Part shown: in pieces, positions 40,042 to 52,506 of the stretch
How positions within the stretch are numbered: position 1 is the stretch's first letter
Layout of the letters: every line of letters starts with the position of its first letter
The notes under the pieces: model-generated
The model's input: the letters and a program-made list of their open reading frames with translations, nothing else
Databases searched by the model: none
Told to the model about the DNA's origin: nothing
Position numbers and translations under genes: made by a program
DNA from: Serinus canaria
Taxonomy: Eukaryota > Chordata > Aves > Passeriformes > Fringillidae
Reading direction: 5' to 3'
Assembly: GCF_022539315.1 (NCBI RefSeq)
Contig: NC_066313.1
Coordinates: 38,663,059-38,727,058 of the forward strand
Length of the DNA: 64,000 bases

Positions 40042-42317
40042 GGCAGATAACTTTATAGAGGGCTCCTATACAATAAACATATTACAGAGTGTTTTATAGG
40101 GATTTTAGAACAGCTGAGGAACACTCTCAAACAGCACAAAACAGTTCAAAGACACTATTTGTAAAATATTTATTCTAAAATGTAGAGAGACAAAATAACT
40201 TGAGATTGTCGTTTGACAGTGTAAAAGGGTTGAACCCAGGGGTTGTGGGGCTATTACAGGAGGAAAACAGGGAAAGCTTGGGAAAAGATTATGCCTCAGG
40301 ATTCACTGTAGAGCAAGAACTCTTTCCCTGCAAAAGTTTGCATTGAGTTTAGTCTGCTTTTGAGTTCTGTTAAGGTAACTTCCTTAACTTAATCCTTCCT
40401 TAAGATTTTTAATTGCTAAGTCTCCCCATTGGTTTATAGAAACACTATATGCTGGAAATGCAGTGGTTGTTTTTTTAATTAGCTAAAATAGCTCAAGACT
40501 CTAGGCATGAAAATCTTGCACGTCTTCTGCACTTATGTTTTCTTGTTTCACTCCTTCTCTTCATGATTTTTGAAACATGCACAAAGGAAGAGTTAACTGA
40601 TCCATATACAGAATATACAAAGCCCAAAATTACTGAACTTGAAAAAGATATTCCTCTAAATTTGTCAAGATTAGGAATGGTGTTGCATTGAATTATAGCT
40701 ATTACGATTTCAGGCAGAAGTATGTTGGTAATATTTTAATTCTTGGTGACTAAATTCAAATTTGTGCAGATTGATAATGAAAGTAACCTTCTGTAAATGG
40801 TTTCAGAGTATGAAGAATGGCCCTGAATGTTATGTGTCTTAGTGTCTCAGGATCTTAGATAGAAATTCACCAGTGATTGCTGCTTTGCAGTCAGAGGGTA
40901 TGGCATATTATTCAAATTGAAACTACTTGTCAGTTTGGAATTTATTCAGAGTAGAGAAATAATTTGATTATGAACAGCAGGAGTTCTACTTGAAGTTAAA
41001 ACTGCAGCAAGTAGGTAACAGAATTTGTTTCTATTGGATCTAAAACAATTGATATTTCAATACTTGTTGTTGATGACAGAGAAATTTTAGTTTGGTCTTT
41101 CATATTGAAGAAATAATAGGTTCTCTGTTTTGCATGTTTATATGAGCAGTCTCGATTGAAAAAATATTTCTTATTTAGGAAGCTTTTCCCAGTTTATTAG
41201 ATACAATGAATATTAGAGCAACACTATTACATGCATTAATGTTCTAATTGGTCAGAAGAGAGAGAAATACTCTCTCTGGACATCACAATAGTTTTGACAC
41301 TTCTGGCACCTAGCTGGAAAGGGAATATTTTGTTTTCATTCTGTAAAACAACTTTGCAAGTTTTAAGGAAAAAAGAATTGAGCTTAAGGTCATATTTGAA
41401 GTACAAACAATTATGTCATTTCCTAGAGGAAAAATGAGATTCTTAGAGAACTTTCATCAGGAAGATAATTAAAAACCCCATAAAAATTAGATCTTTCTCC
41501 TAATCACTTAGATTAAATAAGATTTCCCAGGTTTCTGAATATCTTTTGTGAGCCTGTCCTGGATGAGTATCAGGCAATTGGAAAGGAGAAACAATGAACA
41601 TTGACCAGTGATGCCTAAAAGAAATCTGTCACGTATTTCTTGTGCCAAGTTCAATGTAATCTCATTCCCTGTAAAAACAAAATGGAACAAAACCCTCTAT
41701 GTTTTGGTTTTCATTGAGCTAAGCCTCCCAGGCAAGATGTTGACTATGTAGTGAGTTCATTTTGTTTCTTGATATGCAGAAAAATTATCTATGTACCTAA
41801 TCAGTGAAAATAATCAGGTTTTCATGTTTAGATAGAATCTGCATATGCACAAATCTTCACATTGGAGTGCTGTGTACAAGCCACTCACATGTCCTCACTC
41901 ATCTCTGAATGTCCAAAGGCTGAATTTTGGTTTCATCCAATACCAGACATGCTGGATTTAGAAGGAGAGCTTAGATGCTATTTTACAAATACGTGGAAAC
42001 TGATGAAGTCTTGCTTATTACTCACCAAAGGCTTTTCTACACAGAAAGAGATGGGAGACTTGGTCATAGTCTGCTCAACGGGTGAACAGAAATCTCTGCA
42101 GCCCAGTCTGTACATTAAAAATTTTGGTCTCTCATTCAAAGAACTAAATAATATACCAGTATTTCCCTAATTGCTTATTCTGAGACTATCTCATTGCTTT
42201 TGTGTTTTTAGAGTTTGGACTCAGTTACCTTTATTTCATTCATAAAACACCTGTTTTCAACTGAAAATTAAGTGCTTTTGGTTGGTTTTGGTGTTTCAAA
42301 GAGGCAGAAAGCTCATT

Positions 42318-42338
42318 TGTATGTATGACATACATACA
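42318..42338. repeat. Perfect 10-bp palindrome with a 1-nt centre
   Basis: TGTATGTATG and CATACATACA flank a single A. It is derived from TATG/CATA words and probably has no function. Confidence 0.85.
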
Positions 42339-42502
42339 TTTAAGAGTTATAAATAATAATATTTTTCAAGATAGTAATACTATTTCTAGAAAGGGCTTTC
42401 CAGAGTTCAGAGTTCAGTGTAACTGGTCAACTAATGAAATGAAATATGAGTAAAATAGGGATTATAAAGTGGTGAGAGTAAAGTTATGTTTAAACTTTAA
42501 AC

Positions 42503-42553
42503 ACTTTTTTTTTCTAAATGTGACTTTTATTCACATTTAGCAGAAAAAAAAGT
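42503..42553. repeat. Long imperfect inverted repeat (hairpin)
   Basis: CTAAATGTGA (42514-42523) pairs exactly with TCACATTTAG (42531-42540) across a 7-nt loop. After a 3-nt bulge the pairing continues with eight T (42506-42513) against eight A (42544-42551) and further flanking bases. The stem is about 20 bp. It resembles a short folded-back insertion or a small hairpin RNA precursor, but nothing shows that it is transcribed on its own. Confidence 0.8.
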
Positions 42554-45500
42554 TTTCATTATAAAATTAGGAATACGTGAACATCTTATCCCTTAATTTT
42601 AAACTAGAGTTTATTCCCTTCTTGTGCTGTATTCATTATGATATTATTTCTAGACACTGATTTACCAATTTTTCTTTCATATTAGGCTATATTCCAGGAA
42701 AGACGTCTTTCCATCCAGTGATATGCAATAGGATTTGTTCTAAAAATACGAAAACAGTGTTGGAACTTTGGTATTCATTCAGTTTAGTGCTTAGTTCAGT
42801 GCATTACAGAATGCAATTTCATATGAGCATTTTCAGGGCTTCTCAAATGATAAATTTATAGCTCAAAACCTGGCTGAGAGATGTTTAAGTGGAAGAAATG
42901 CTGTGGAATGTCCCCTTAAAACAACCATTCCACAGTAAATTTCTAGGGACTTACAGGAGGTGCTGGTCCTTCCATTTAGAATAAGATTAATAGCAGGTTA
43001 GTCAATAAATTCTTCCCAGTTCATTTAAAATCTCTGCTCTGCAGACCTCATACAATGGTGGGCATCATCATTATACTTGAACTAATTCAGTTTGTGCTGT
43101 TAATTTACTGTCATTGTAAATGTGTGTATTCAAGGCTCTCCCAGAAAAACTTCTGGAGACATTTAACAGCGCAGGTCTTCAGGGAAAGTGCTAAATATTC
43201 ATTTGCCACAAAAGGACTCACACCTTAGACAACCTTAGCTTTCATTGCAGGTTACAGACAGAAGTAGAAATTATACATGAACATTCTGTAAGCAATTTCC
43301 TAGGCAAAATATTCCTGGGTTTAGATACATATTTACACACCAGAGATCATCATTACAATGTGATTACAATCATTACAACTTTTGATCTGTAAAATTATTT
43401 TTAAATCTTCCGCAGCAGGATGAGTTTATCACACCTCAAGAAACTGAAAGGAAGATGCAACCTTGTAAGAATCCCAATTAAATTTGTCTTTAGAGCTTTA
43501 TAATATATAAGAAAGCCATGTTATATTCCTGAACCATCTGATTAAGATGTTCAGCCCTTCATCTGATCAGGGACTTCTTTGTGCAAACCTCTCAGATGAG
43601 GATTCTTAGTTACAGAGCTGGGAGGGTTTTATCATCTGTTAACAAAATAATGGCAAGTATCAATCCATAACTAATCTTTCTCCTGGGTACAGGAAATATT
43701 TGTCTTTCATTTTCTCCTGAGCATTCTGATGATGTTTAGCCTAGAATCTAAGAATTTTTTCTATCTACTGTCTTAAATGTTTATCAGCCACTTATTCAAG
43801 CTCTGCTTGTAACCTGTCCAATTCAAAATTAGGCCCCAAAGGAAGTTAAAGAGCTATTACTGAAAGAGTTTGTAACAGACACAAATCACTTTGGCTGAAA
43901 GGATTTAAGGAGCCTTCATGTTTTGGGACATGCAGGAGGGTAGTTAATATCTGGAAGATTAATGAAAGAAGCATCAGCTTCTACACAGCTGAATAAGAGA
44001 ATGGCTCCTGATTTCTCAGCAGTCAGATTATTTTTGGTCCCATGATGAAAAAAATTCTTATTGTATGAATACTGTGGTTTTTCCACACTCTTCATCTGAG
44101 GTTGTATAAGTCATGGATTGGCAGGCTAAATGAAGAGGTAGAGCAGTCCTTTGCAAAGCAATAATGTCTGATATCCTGTCTATAGCTCTTTCTCTTGTTG
44201 TTAGCTGAAAGGACTGAAAATCAGAAAGTGATCTTTCTTCTTTATTCCATTCTCCATTTCCATTAAATGGCCCCTAGTGGATAAAGTAAAGAATTTTAGC
44301 TGCAGTAATATCTGTAAATGTTTGGAATTTTATTACGTCTATTCCTGTGATGTGTAAGTGCCCCAAAATCAATGTTTAACACATTGTTATGACATCTCTT
44401 TTTTTTTAATACAAAAATGAAATGCAGACATTATAGCATAGTGTTCATAAGACATTGAGTAGCAGAGTGTAGAACTCAAGTTGCAGATTTACAGTAAAGT
44501 TGGAGGAAAAAAATGTGTTAAATAAAACCCCTTTTAAAAATTAAACCTGATTTTCTAAATGTTTTTTTTTCTGTACTTGGGTTGGAGAATAATTACTTTG
44601 TGATAACTGCATCATTGTAAAAAAAAATCTAAAGGACAGATGACTTCTATAAATTTTGAGGTCCCTTTCTGGCTGGGTGACTAACAAGCCATTGATTCTA
44701 TCAAGGTTAAACTGTGCATTGTCCTGTGATATGCTCAATCCTTTAAATCAGTGTCTTTTTTGGTAATCAGAGGCAGAGCAAAATTATTATTAGTTTTTAA
44801 ATCTCCTCCAGACAAGAGGACCCTGCCTGAAAGAGCAGAGACCCAAACTGGAAAATTTAAGGTGAAATGACATATTTCAGAATTTCAGGCCAGGGATAAG
44901 ATTTACTTAAACAAACAAATTTTGCCTTTTAAACCCATTTCTAATCCCAGACCAAATTTCAAGATATGGTAAATTAGATTTATTTTGAAGAGGTATGTTT
45001 CATATCATTCATAAATTCAGTACTTTTATACCCTGATCTGAACTCAGGAGAGACACAAAGCATGGGAAGTAGGGAGTCTAGACAACTAAATAATCACCCT
45101 AAAAAATAGTGAATGATGGAGGTCAGGCCTTGGAAGGTAAAGGATTTTCAGAAAGGATTTTTTTTCATGGGAAGGCAGAGCACAGCAGCATTGAGGAAAG
45201 CATCCCATTGCTCTGTAGTGCCCAAACCACGTGAGCTCTGTGATTTGTTAGCCACTTGAAAATCGTATATTATGTTTTTATTCTCTGCTGATCAATTTTA
45301 TTTATTGTTGTATTTCATGTTTGATAACTGGGTATAAAAAATGACTGAGAGGATTTTTTATAGCCCTAGCCAAACCTCTGTAAGAGAGTCATGTATATAA
45401 GCCTGAGAGAGATTGATTCCAGTACACATAGCTCAAAACCAGAACATTTCTTAAAAGTTCAGCTTCCTATTAACATCTAACATAAATGAACAAAAATCTT

Positions 45501-47417
45501 CACGAAAATGCAGGTGATGATTGTTTTGCCATCTCTGACTCATAGTGACCAAAACAGAAGCTAGAAAGCTAAAGCGCCTGGAGGCACCACAGACATCACA
45601 AAGCAATTATAGAGTAATATGGGAAGGTAAGGCCTTAACAATTCCCTTAGTATCTATGCAACTGTAATGGCCTTCATGGTCTCAAAGATCATAAATAATA
45701 AGGATGAAAAATATCCCTCTGCAATAATAGACTTTTGTTTCCTAATTTTCATAGGGACACCAAGCAATTGCTCAGTAATTTTTATGCATTTCCTGCAAGT
45801 TGCTGCAGGCGTGTCGTTTGCTAGGGTAGCAATAACCCAGGAGAACAGGACGTGGTGCAAAGCATCAGTCAACCAGCATTTCATTGAGAGTATGAAATGA
45901 TGGCATGACATGCAAAGAGCATTCAGTACATGTACAGATTGCACTCACCAAAGGGACTTAATATAAGTTAAAATATAAAAGATTATATTGTCCCTCAAAT
46001 GGGTACAGATGTACTGTATTATTTTAAAGGCAAAAATAATTTAATCCTATTGTAAGTTCTTTTTTCAAGGTTAAAAACTAAGTTTTTATTCAGGGATAAA
46101 AAATCAAGTGTTGAATACTATGTAACAACTCAATACAATTAGTTTCCAGAACAAAGCCTTTCCCAAAAGCAAAAACACCCCATTTTAAATTTCATTGAAA
46201 CACAAAACCTGTCAGTGAGTGAGAACAGTCAGCAGGTGTCAGAGGTTTAAAGGAAACACCTTAGGAATTTAAGGCTCCATCATAAAACCTAAATTAACTA
46301 TTTTCAGCAGTATTCACTACAAGGGAACATTGGAGATTCCTCTATGAGGACTGATGTTCTTGTAATTGAAGTTTATTTAGAAGAAATCCTAGAGGAAATA
46401 TTGACTCTACAAATAATAACAAAGTCCCAAGGCCCAGCTTCTGTATGGAAGGAAGCAGAATGTACTCTTTTCCTTCACTGAGCCTTAGGACTAGAAGGAA
46501 TGTAGGAGAAAAGGTGGGTTTTTTTTCAAAAGAAAGGACTCCTAAGAACATCTGAGGAATGAAAGACCACTAGGTCTTTCTAACTTCTTTGTCAAGTGTG
46601 TCGATAGAAAATACATAAAAAAGGTATGATCATTAAGATTGTATTCAGCACATTATCATACAGTAGTCTTACCACACAGTCATGTACCAGCAACACAGCT
46701 TTTAACCAGGGAAATTGGGCTTCAGTCTGTATACAGCTTTCCTAAAGAGTCTGAGAGAATATGAACAGAAATGGCCAAGCTGCTTGCATTTCACATAGTT
46801 CTTTACAGGATCACGCATCAAAGGCTTTTGAGGAAACTAAATTCTTAGGGGAGCTGAAGTACAGCCCCATTTTCAATTAAAAATAGATTAGGAAGAAATC
46901 CACCTATTGTATGAGTACCTAAACAGTTTGGAGAACTGAGGGATTGTTAGTGAAGACTTATCTGGGACTTCACTATTCAACACATAAACTACCTGGAAGC
47001 AATACAAACAGAGAAGTAATAATACCTTTATTAGTTATTATCAGTAAAGACATTAGGGTGCCACGGTGTACGAACATCAGTTGGAGTACAAAGCAGCAAA
47101 TAGAGCTGATTTTAGTAAAAAACCTAAAAAACTTCCAGGAAATAAATAGTGTGATAGAAAGATCTACATCTTCATTATTGCTGTGCAGTTCTCACCTTTA
47201 CATCTCAAAGTGAGAGAATGGAATGTGAAGAGGTGCCACATGGGCACTAGGAATGTTTATTAAAGACTCTCTTTAAGGAAGGTTTAATGGTCTGGAGTTT
47301 TTCAGTTGGTTAAAGACATATTTGAAAGGAGATGTGATATTTATCCTGTAAAACCATGGAATTGGTTAACTGAGATAAATCAGAAACTAGTACTCAGAGT
47401 CACAAAAAAATATTAAG

Positions 47418-47475
47418 AAAACAGTAAACAAAGTTACAAGGAGTGTAAAACAGTAAACAAAGGTACAAGGAGCGT
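47418..47475. repeat. 29-bp tandem duplication, two copies
   Basis: The unit beginning AAAACAGTAAACAAAG and ending CAAGGAGTGT occurs at 47418-47446 and 47447-47475. The copies differ at only two positions (GTTAC versus GGTAC, and AGTGT versus AGCGT). Confidence 0.92.
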
Positions 47476-49223
47476 AAAATTAATTTTTTAAATTTATTTT
47501 TTTAAATTCTAAATTTATTGATGTCCTACAATCCAGTGGGAATGTATTTTTATGATATATTATACTATTAATCACTTCAGTCTAGGCTAAGAAAAATTTT
47601 AATTGACTACCATTTTTTGATGGCCTGGCTTTATTTTAATACCCTGGACACATATGGGGTTTTTTCATATTAAAAAAGAAGGCTCATAAAGCAATGTCAA
47701 AACACTAATTTAGTGATGTTTTGGAGGAAATGGGTCAATATTGCTAGAACACATAATACTTGCAGGATAATTTTTTTACAAAGAAACTGCTACTGATAGA
47801 ATTATTTATAGAATTACATTATTTGAAATAAAAGCTTTTTTTGCTTTCTTTTTTGTAATTTGATTCACTTATGAGACACATTTAGATTTTCCAATTGGAC
47901 TTCAGCCCCTGATGAAACATTCAAATGTATGTATGTTCAGACTTCCTCCAGAACCAAGCTTCTTCAGGGGCCTGAGTGATGGTTGGAAAATGAGAGCACA
48001 GCCCCACTGGAAACTCCTGAGCCCCATCAGGAACATTTGAAGGCTAGGAATATATGTTTTACAATTTCAGTCTCATGTATTGTTTTTTGCTCTAGCAGGT
48101 TGTGGGTTGTTTTTTCATCCATCTCTGCCAGCTGTTATTCTCTCAGCTGTAAATCTTGTACTCCTCTACTTCCATGTTTCTTCTTACGCTCATTTCTTTT
48201 CTTTCTCACATAAGAGATTTCTTTTCTCTCCTGCCTTTTCATCTCTTGTTTCTATTTACTTGCTTTAGAGTTTTTTGGAGAATCTTGACTGATTTTATAG
48301 ATTTAGATTTGTCTTGTTGCTACTTTTTCAACAAGTCAGATTTTATTCCATTTTCCTCCTCTAAAAATCTGAACCATTCTTACTTTTTTAAACAGAGCCT
48401 TTTGCTCCTGAGTATTTCCTACCCCCATAGCCCAAATTCCATCTAACCAAACACAGCTGTAAGAGTCATCTTATTCTCCTTCCATGATGATTTTGATATT
48501 TTTTCCAAGTGGCATTAAACACAAATTTCCCTCCACACCTTATAAAACACCACTCCATTTCCTCACTGATTTCTCATTTCCTAAGCTCTTGGGAATCTCC
48601 AAACCTGTCAGTCACTCTACACCAAATCTGAGGTAACTTTATTGATTTCCACTTTTATGTTTTCCCATTTCCTAGAATGCTATCTTACAGTACTTAAAGC
48701 ATTGTCCTAAAAAGAAATCTTCTTCCAAATTAAAAGTCTCACTGAAAATTACAGTGAGAAATTTTCATGTCTACATATCTGTGTTTGTCTCTGTGTACAC
48801 AAATGCTCCTACATAATTTGAGGGTTTTTCCCTGAGCTTAGAAGGTCCTTAGTCAAACACAGCATGACATATTGATTTATTTGTCTAGTTGTGAATGTGC
48901 TGGTAAACAGTAAACAAAGATTTCATCCATGAAAATTCTCACTCTTCCATTGATTTCCCATTTTAATCTTTGAAAATTTAAATATTAACCCAAGTTTCAA
49001 AAAACAAATCTTTTTTTTAAGCTCAATGTTGTGCTGCTGGTAAACTGAAGAGCATTTTAGTATATAAATGTACTGGAGTTGGGCACAGCACATCAGGTCA
49101 AGTGAGGCTATCTCCATCACCTACCAGCTTTATTGCTGGGCAGAATCAAATCCAGGCCACAGGTCTTTCTGTGATAATGGAAAACTGATGATATTTCATA
49201 TTTTAAACTTTCTTATTTTCCAG

Positions 49224-49326
49224 GTGTGATGGGGGAATATGAACCAAAAATTGAAGTCCATTTTCCTTACACAGTTACAGCTGCAAGGGGAACTACTGTT
49301 AGGATGGAGTGTTTTGCACTTGGAAA
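49224..49326 (+). CDS. CNTN5: Contactin-5 internal exon, Ig2-Ig3 linker and start of Ig3
   Basis: This 103-nt exon lies between TTTTCCAG (ending 49223) and a consensus GTAAGT donor at 49327. GT completes a Gly codon with the last G of the previous exon (ND-G). Thirty-three codons then read [20 protein letters not shown], then [13 protein letters not shown]. The exon ends AA, phase 2, so the next exon must begin with the third base of what is expected to be Asn (contactin ALGNP). [11 protein letters not shown] is a contactin signature for the Ig2-Ig3 junction, and MECFALG supplies the first cysteine of Ig3. The VHFP and TVTAA wording favours CNTN5 over CNTN3/4, which have VQFPETLPAA as I recall. 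The rest of Ig3 is not in the window. Confidence 0.95.
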
Positions 49327-52300
49327 GTAAGTAAAGATTCTTTCTAATTAGATATCATTGTTTATTAAGATGAGAAATGCCTGATTTGTGGTTTCATTAT
49401 TTTGCTGGATTTTTTTTTTACAGACAGTCCTTACTTCATTCTCAAAATAATCAGTTAACTAAGTAGCTAATTATGAACTCCCTGCCCAGCCATTTCTGTG
49501 GTCAGGAATTCAGTCAAGTTAACAGGGTCTCTGTCAAAATTAAAAGTACCAATCACCTAAACAAAAAGTGGAAAGGTTTTTTAATTGAAAATTTTACGAG
49601 ACTCATACTCATTCATTCACAGGGATACTACAAACCAGTAAATTAGAGTTTGTCCCATAAAAATGTCGTATTTGGAGAATAAACAAACATTCATAGCATT
49701 TTCTTCCCTCCCCCATATTAATAATTTATACACCAAGCTAAGAACACTATGTCTTGATCACATCCTAACCCACTTTGTGGCAGCACCCACTCTATAGTTT
49801 CTACCTGACCTGACAGTGCTAGTACAGAATGAGTGTTTGCTATTCATGTCAAGGGGTTTTTAGATGTTTGTAGATAAAAGAGTTTAGGGAGAGAAACTGA
49901 AAGTAAAATTACTTCTATAGAGTATTGAGATTACAGAATGTAGGATGAAAATGATAACATTTAAGTTTTGTGGTGGTAGTCAGTATTAGTTACTCAAACT
50001 CTTACTATGATTATTCCCAAGAATAAGGATGGCAATGTTAGTATACAGACAGACAGAACTAAGAGTCATTACTAGTGAATCAGAGATTCTTTCTTATTCA
50101 CATACAGGCTGCTAAAACAGATATTCCTTCAATGGTATTTCTCTCAAAACATTTAAAAAAATATAACGGGTAGGGTTCTTTCCAAAATACCTCATCAAAT
50201 TCTGTGTGGTGGGTTGAAAAACAAATCTCACTGTATTGAATTATTTTCAGTGCCTTTTTGTAATGATATTCTTTTGGATATCTTCCCCCTAGTCTCCAAA
50301 GTTATGCTGGTAAATATCATATACCCTGCTTGCTTTTATAGTTTGTGGCTTATCAAAAAAACAGGCAAGTTTCTTACAGCAGGTCTTGATTAAAAAAATA
50401 AGAGAAGGATTTGTCTTTGTAACTCCTTTGGAGGAATTTCACAAAACAGTTAGTTTGAGAAATACTATATCTTGCATACCAATTCTTCTCATTTACCTAA
50501 GGAGGAAAAAAACATAGGAGGTTAGGAGTTTTAAGACAATAGACTGTTTTGCTGAGGATCACTCCTCCAGCTTGTTCAGCAGGTCTGGTTTTCCAGAATG
50601 ACTTTTCAAAGCCTGTCTCTACTACCTGAGAGGGCTTTTGAAAAATTTTATAGCCCTTTTGATTTTCATGTGTCACTGGTCACAGGATTTTTTCTGTTCA
50701 GATTTTTCTCTTAACAGTTTCTAATTACTGACTGGATGATCTATGTCAGAAAATTACTCCCTTCTTGCTGTTTTTTCATGTTTGACAAATACTGAGATGC
50801 TCTCAGTGTGCAGGTCAACAGAAATTATACACAAATAATGAAAGAGAAATTCTGACAAAGTTTTTCAGTTGTATCTATTTAGGTTCAGTGAAGTTGATAA
50901 AAACAGGACAAAGCCAGACTAGTCCAAACAAAAGCTGGGAGTCCATAGCCCCCATGGAGGGAGCCATTAGCGACAGCAGCTTCTAAAAATTCAGTCCCAA
51001 CATAAATGTAAGCAGTAGTTTAGAAAACAAATGTGAGACAAGAACTTTTGTAGGGTAGAACACAAGTCTTATGTTTTACATAGTAAAAATGAGAGAAGAG
51101 GTATGTGACAGAGGACAGGAAAGCAATAAAATGGAGAGATTCCCTGAGATGCTGAAATAAATGAGGAAAAGAGGCTGATGGCTCCAGGCTCTCTCCTGTC
51201 GGAAACACTGCCGGGTGAATAGTTGACAATGAGATCCTTTTAGACTCTAGGCTATGGCTGAAGAAGTAACCAACATATTACTTCTTATTATCCTCATTTT
51301 GCTGGAATTAAATTGCAGTTGCTGACAGATTACAAGTAACTTTCTAGTGAAAAGGAGGTGTGGCACACATTGTCCTCTACAACCACCACTGAAAGGCATG
51401 AAACAGACCTACTGATACCTTCAGCACCGTGAGCTTTAGTAAACTCTCTCAAAAAGATTCAATTGCTATTCAAAAAGGAAGGTGAAGATGACAGGAAGGA
51501 CTTCCCTTAGGTTATTTATTCTTTTTTTACTTGGTGTTAATCTTTAATAAACAAAAAAAATCGAGACCACCTGAATGACCAAGGAATTTAAGGTTATCTA
51601 ATAAGACCCCATTTGCTGCTATAGTAATGGGCAGCTATTTTTACCATGCACATTCCTAATCTTCTTTTCCCAGCCATTAATGCACAATCAAATCAGCTGA
51701 GCTGAAATTGCTTTCAACTTGATATGGTAATAATTACATGAATGACATTTCAGGCACCATTTGAAACCTGGAGGCTGAGGTGAGAAGTGGAAATGCATCA
51801 AATTTCCTATTCATTTTCATAATTTTCTCTTTTTGTTCCCAATGCCCTGCACGGGTTGTTCCTTGTTACATTGCCATGGGTCCCATTTGTTAAACTGAAT
51901 AAACAACTAATTTGTTCCTTTTTTATTTAGTATTTTGAAACTTGATATTTTGAATTCTTATTGTTAATAACACTGGGTTTATTACAGTCTTAAAACCAAT
52001 ATGCTGCTGGTTTTTTCATGCTTTAATTTAGCTGTCTAAAACGCTCTGCTCTGTCCACTGTAATTGTGAGAATGACAAAAGTTCCAGTGAGATTTCCTGA
52101 AGTAGGCATTTGGCAAATAGTCCAGGAAGATCCTAGTCTTCAGTTACCAATTAATGATTTATTAATAATGTTAATTTAGTGCTGTCAGTCACTATGGCTG
52201 AACAAATTAAATAAATTGGAGCTCTGAACCTTTTGTCTTCAAGCTAAAGTCAAATATCTTAATTGCTTGACAGAAATAATTTTCTGAGAAGGATTTGATT

Positions 52301-52481
52301 CTGACCCAAGCAATATGTAACTGATTCAGTTACAACTGAAAATATTGTGTTACTGATGCCACTTACAAACAGACTTTGTAGCTGCTAAAAAATTCAAAGC
52401 AATGCAGGAGTGAAATGTCTCAAGATTATGTAATTTGCACTAGATAACGATTCTTATCATAAGCATCAGTCATTGTCTAAG

Positions 52482-52506
52482 AAATCACTGCATAAATCAG
52501 TGATTT
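52482..52506. repeat. Perfect 9-bp inverted repeat with 7-nt loop
   Basis: AAATCACTG and CAGTGATTT flank CATAAAT. An inverted pair of GATA-type words (GATAA at 52443, TTATC at 52454) lies just upstream. This may be part of a regulatory element, but the sequence alone does not show it. Confidence 0.7.

Larger units (their letters stand above)
34516..49223 (+). other. CNTN5: CNTN5 intron between Ig2 and the Ig2-Ig3 linker exon (14.7 kb)
   Basis: This complete phase-1 intron has a GTAAGA donor and a TTTTCCAG acceptor with a good pyrimidine tract. A deleted CR1 copy starts about 460 bp inside it. An A-rich/CAA tract, several inverted repeats and a 29-bp tandem duplication are listed separately. 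Pyrimidine-rich sequence runs across about 48110-48260. The remaining stretches (35.8-38.5, 38.6-42.3, 42.6-47.4 and 47.5-49.2 kb) are AT-rich with no exon, RNA gene or repeat that I recognise. Confidence 0.85.

Noticed and set aside
41862..42170. 102-codon plus-strand open frame
   Set aside because: No domain, no splice or promoter context, and unremarkable for an intron of this length.
45654..45944. Overlapping plus- and minus-strand open frames
   Set aside because: Neither resembles a known protein, and a mutual overlap of this kind is common by chance.
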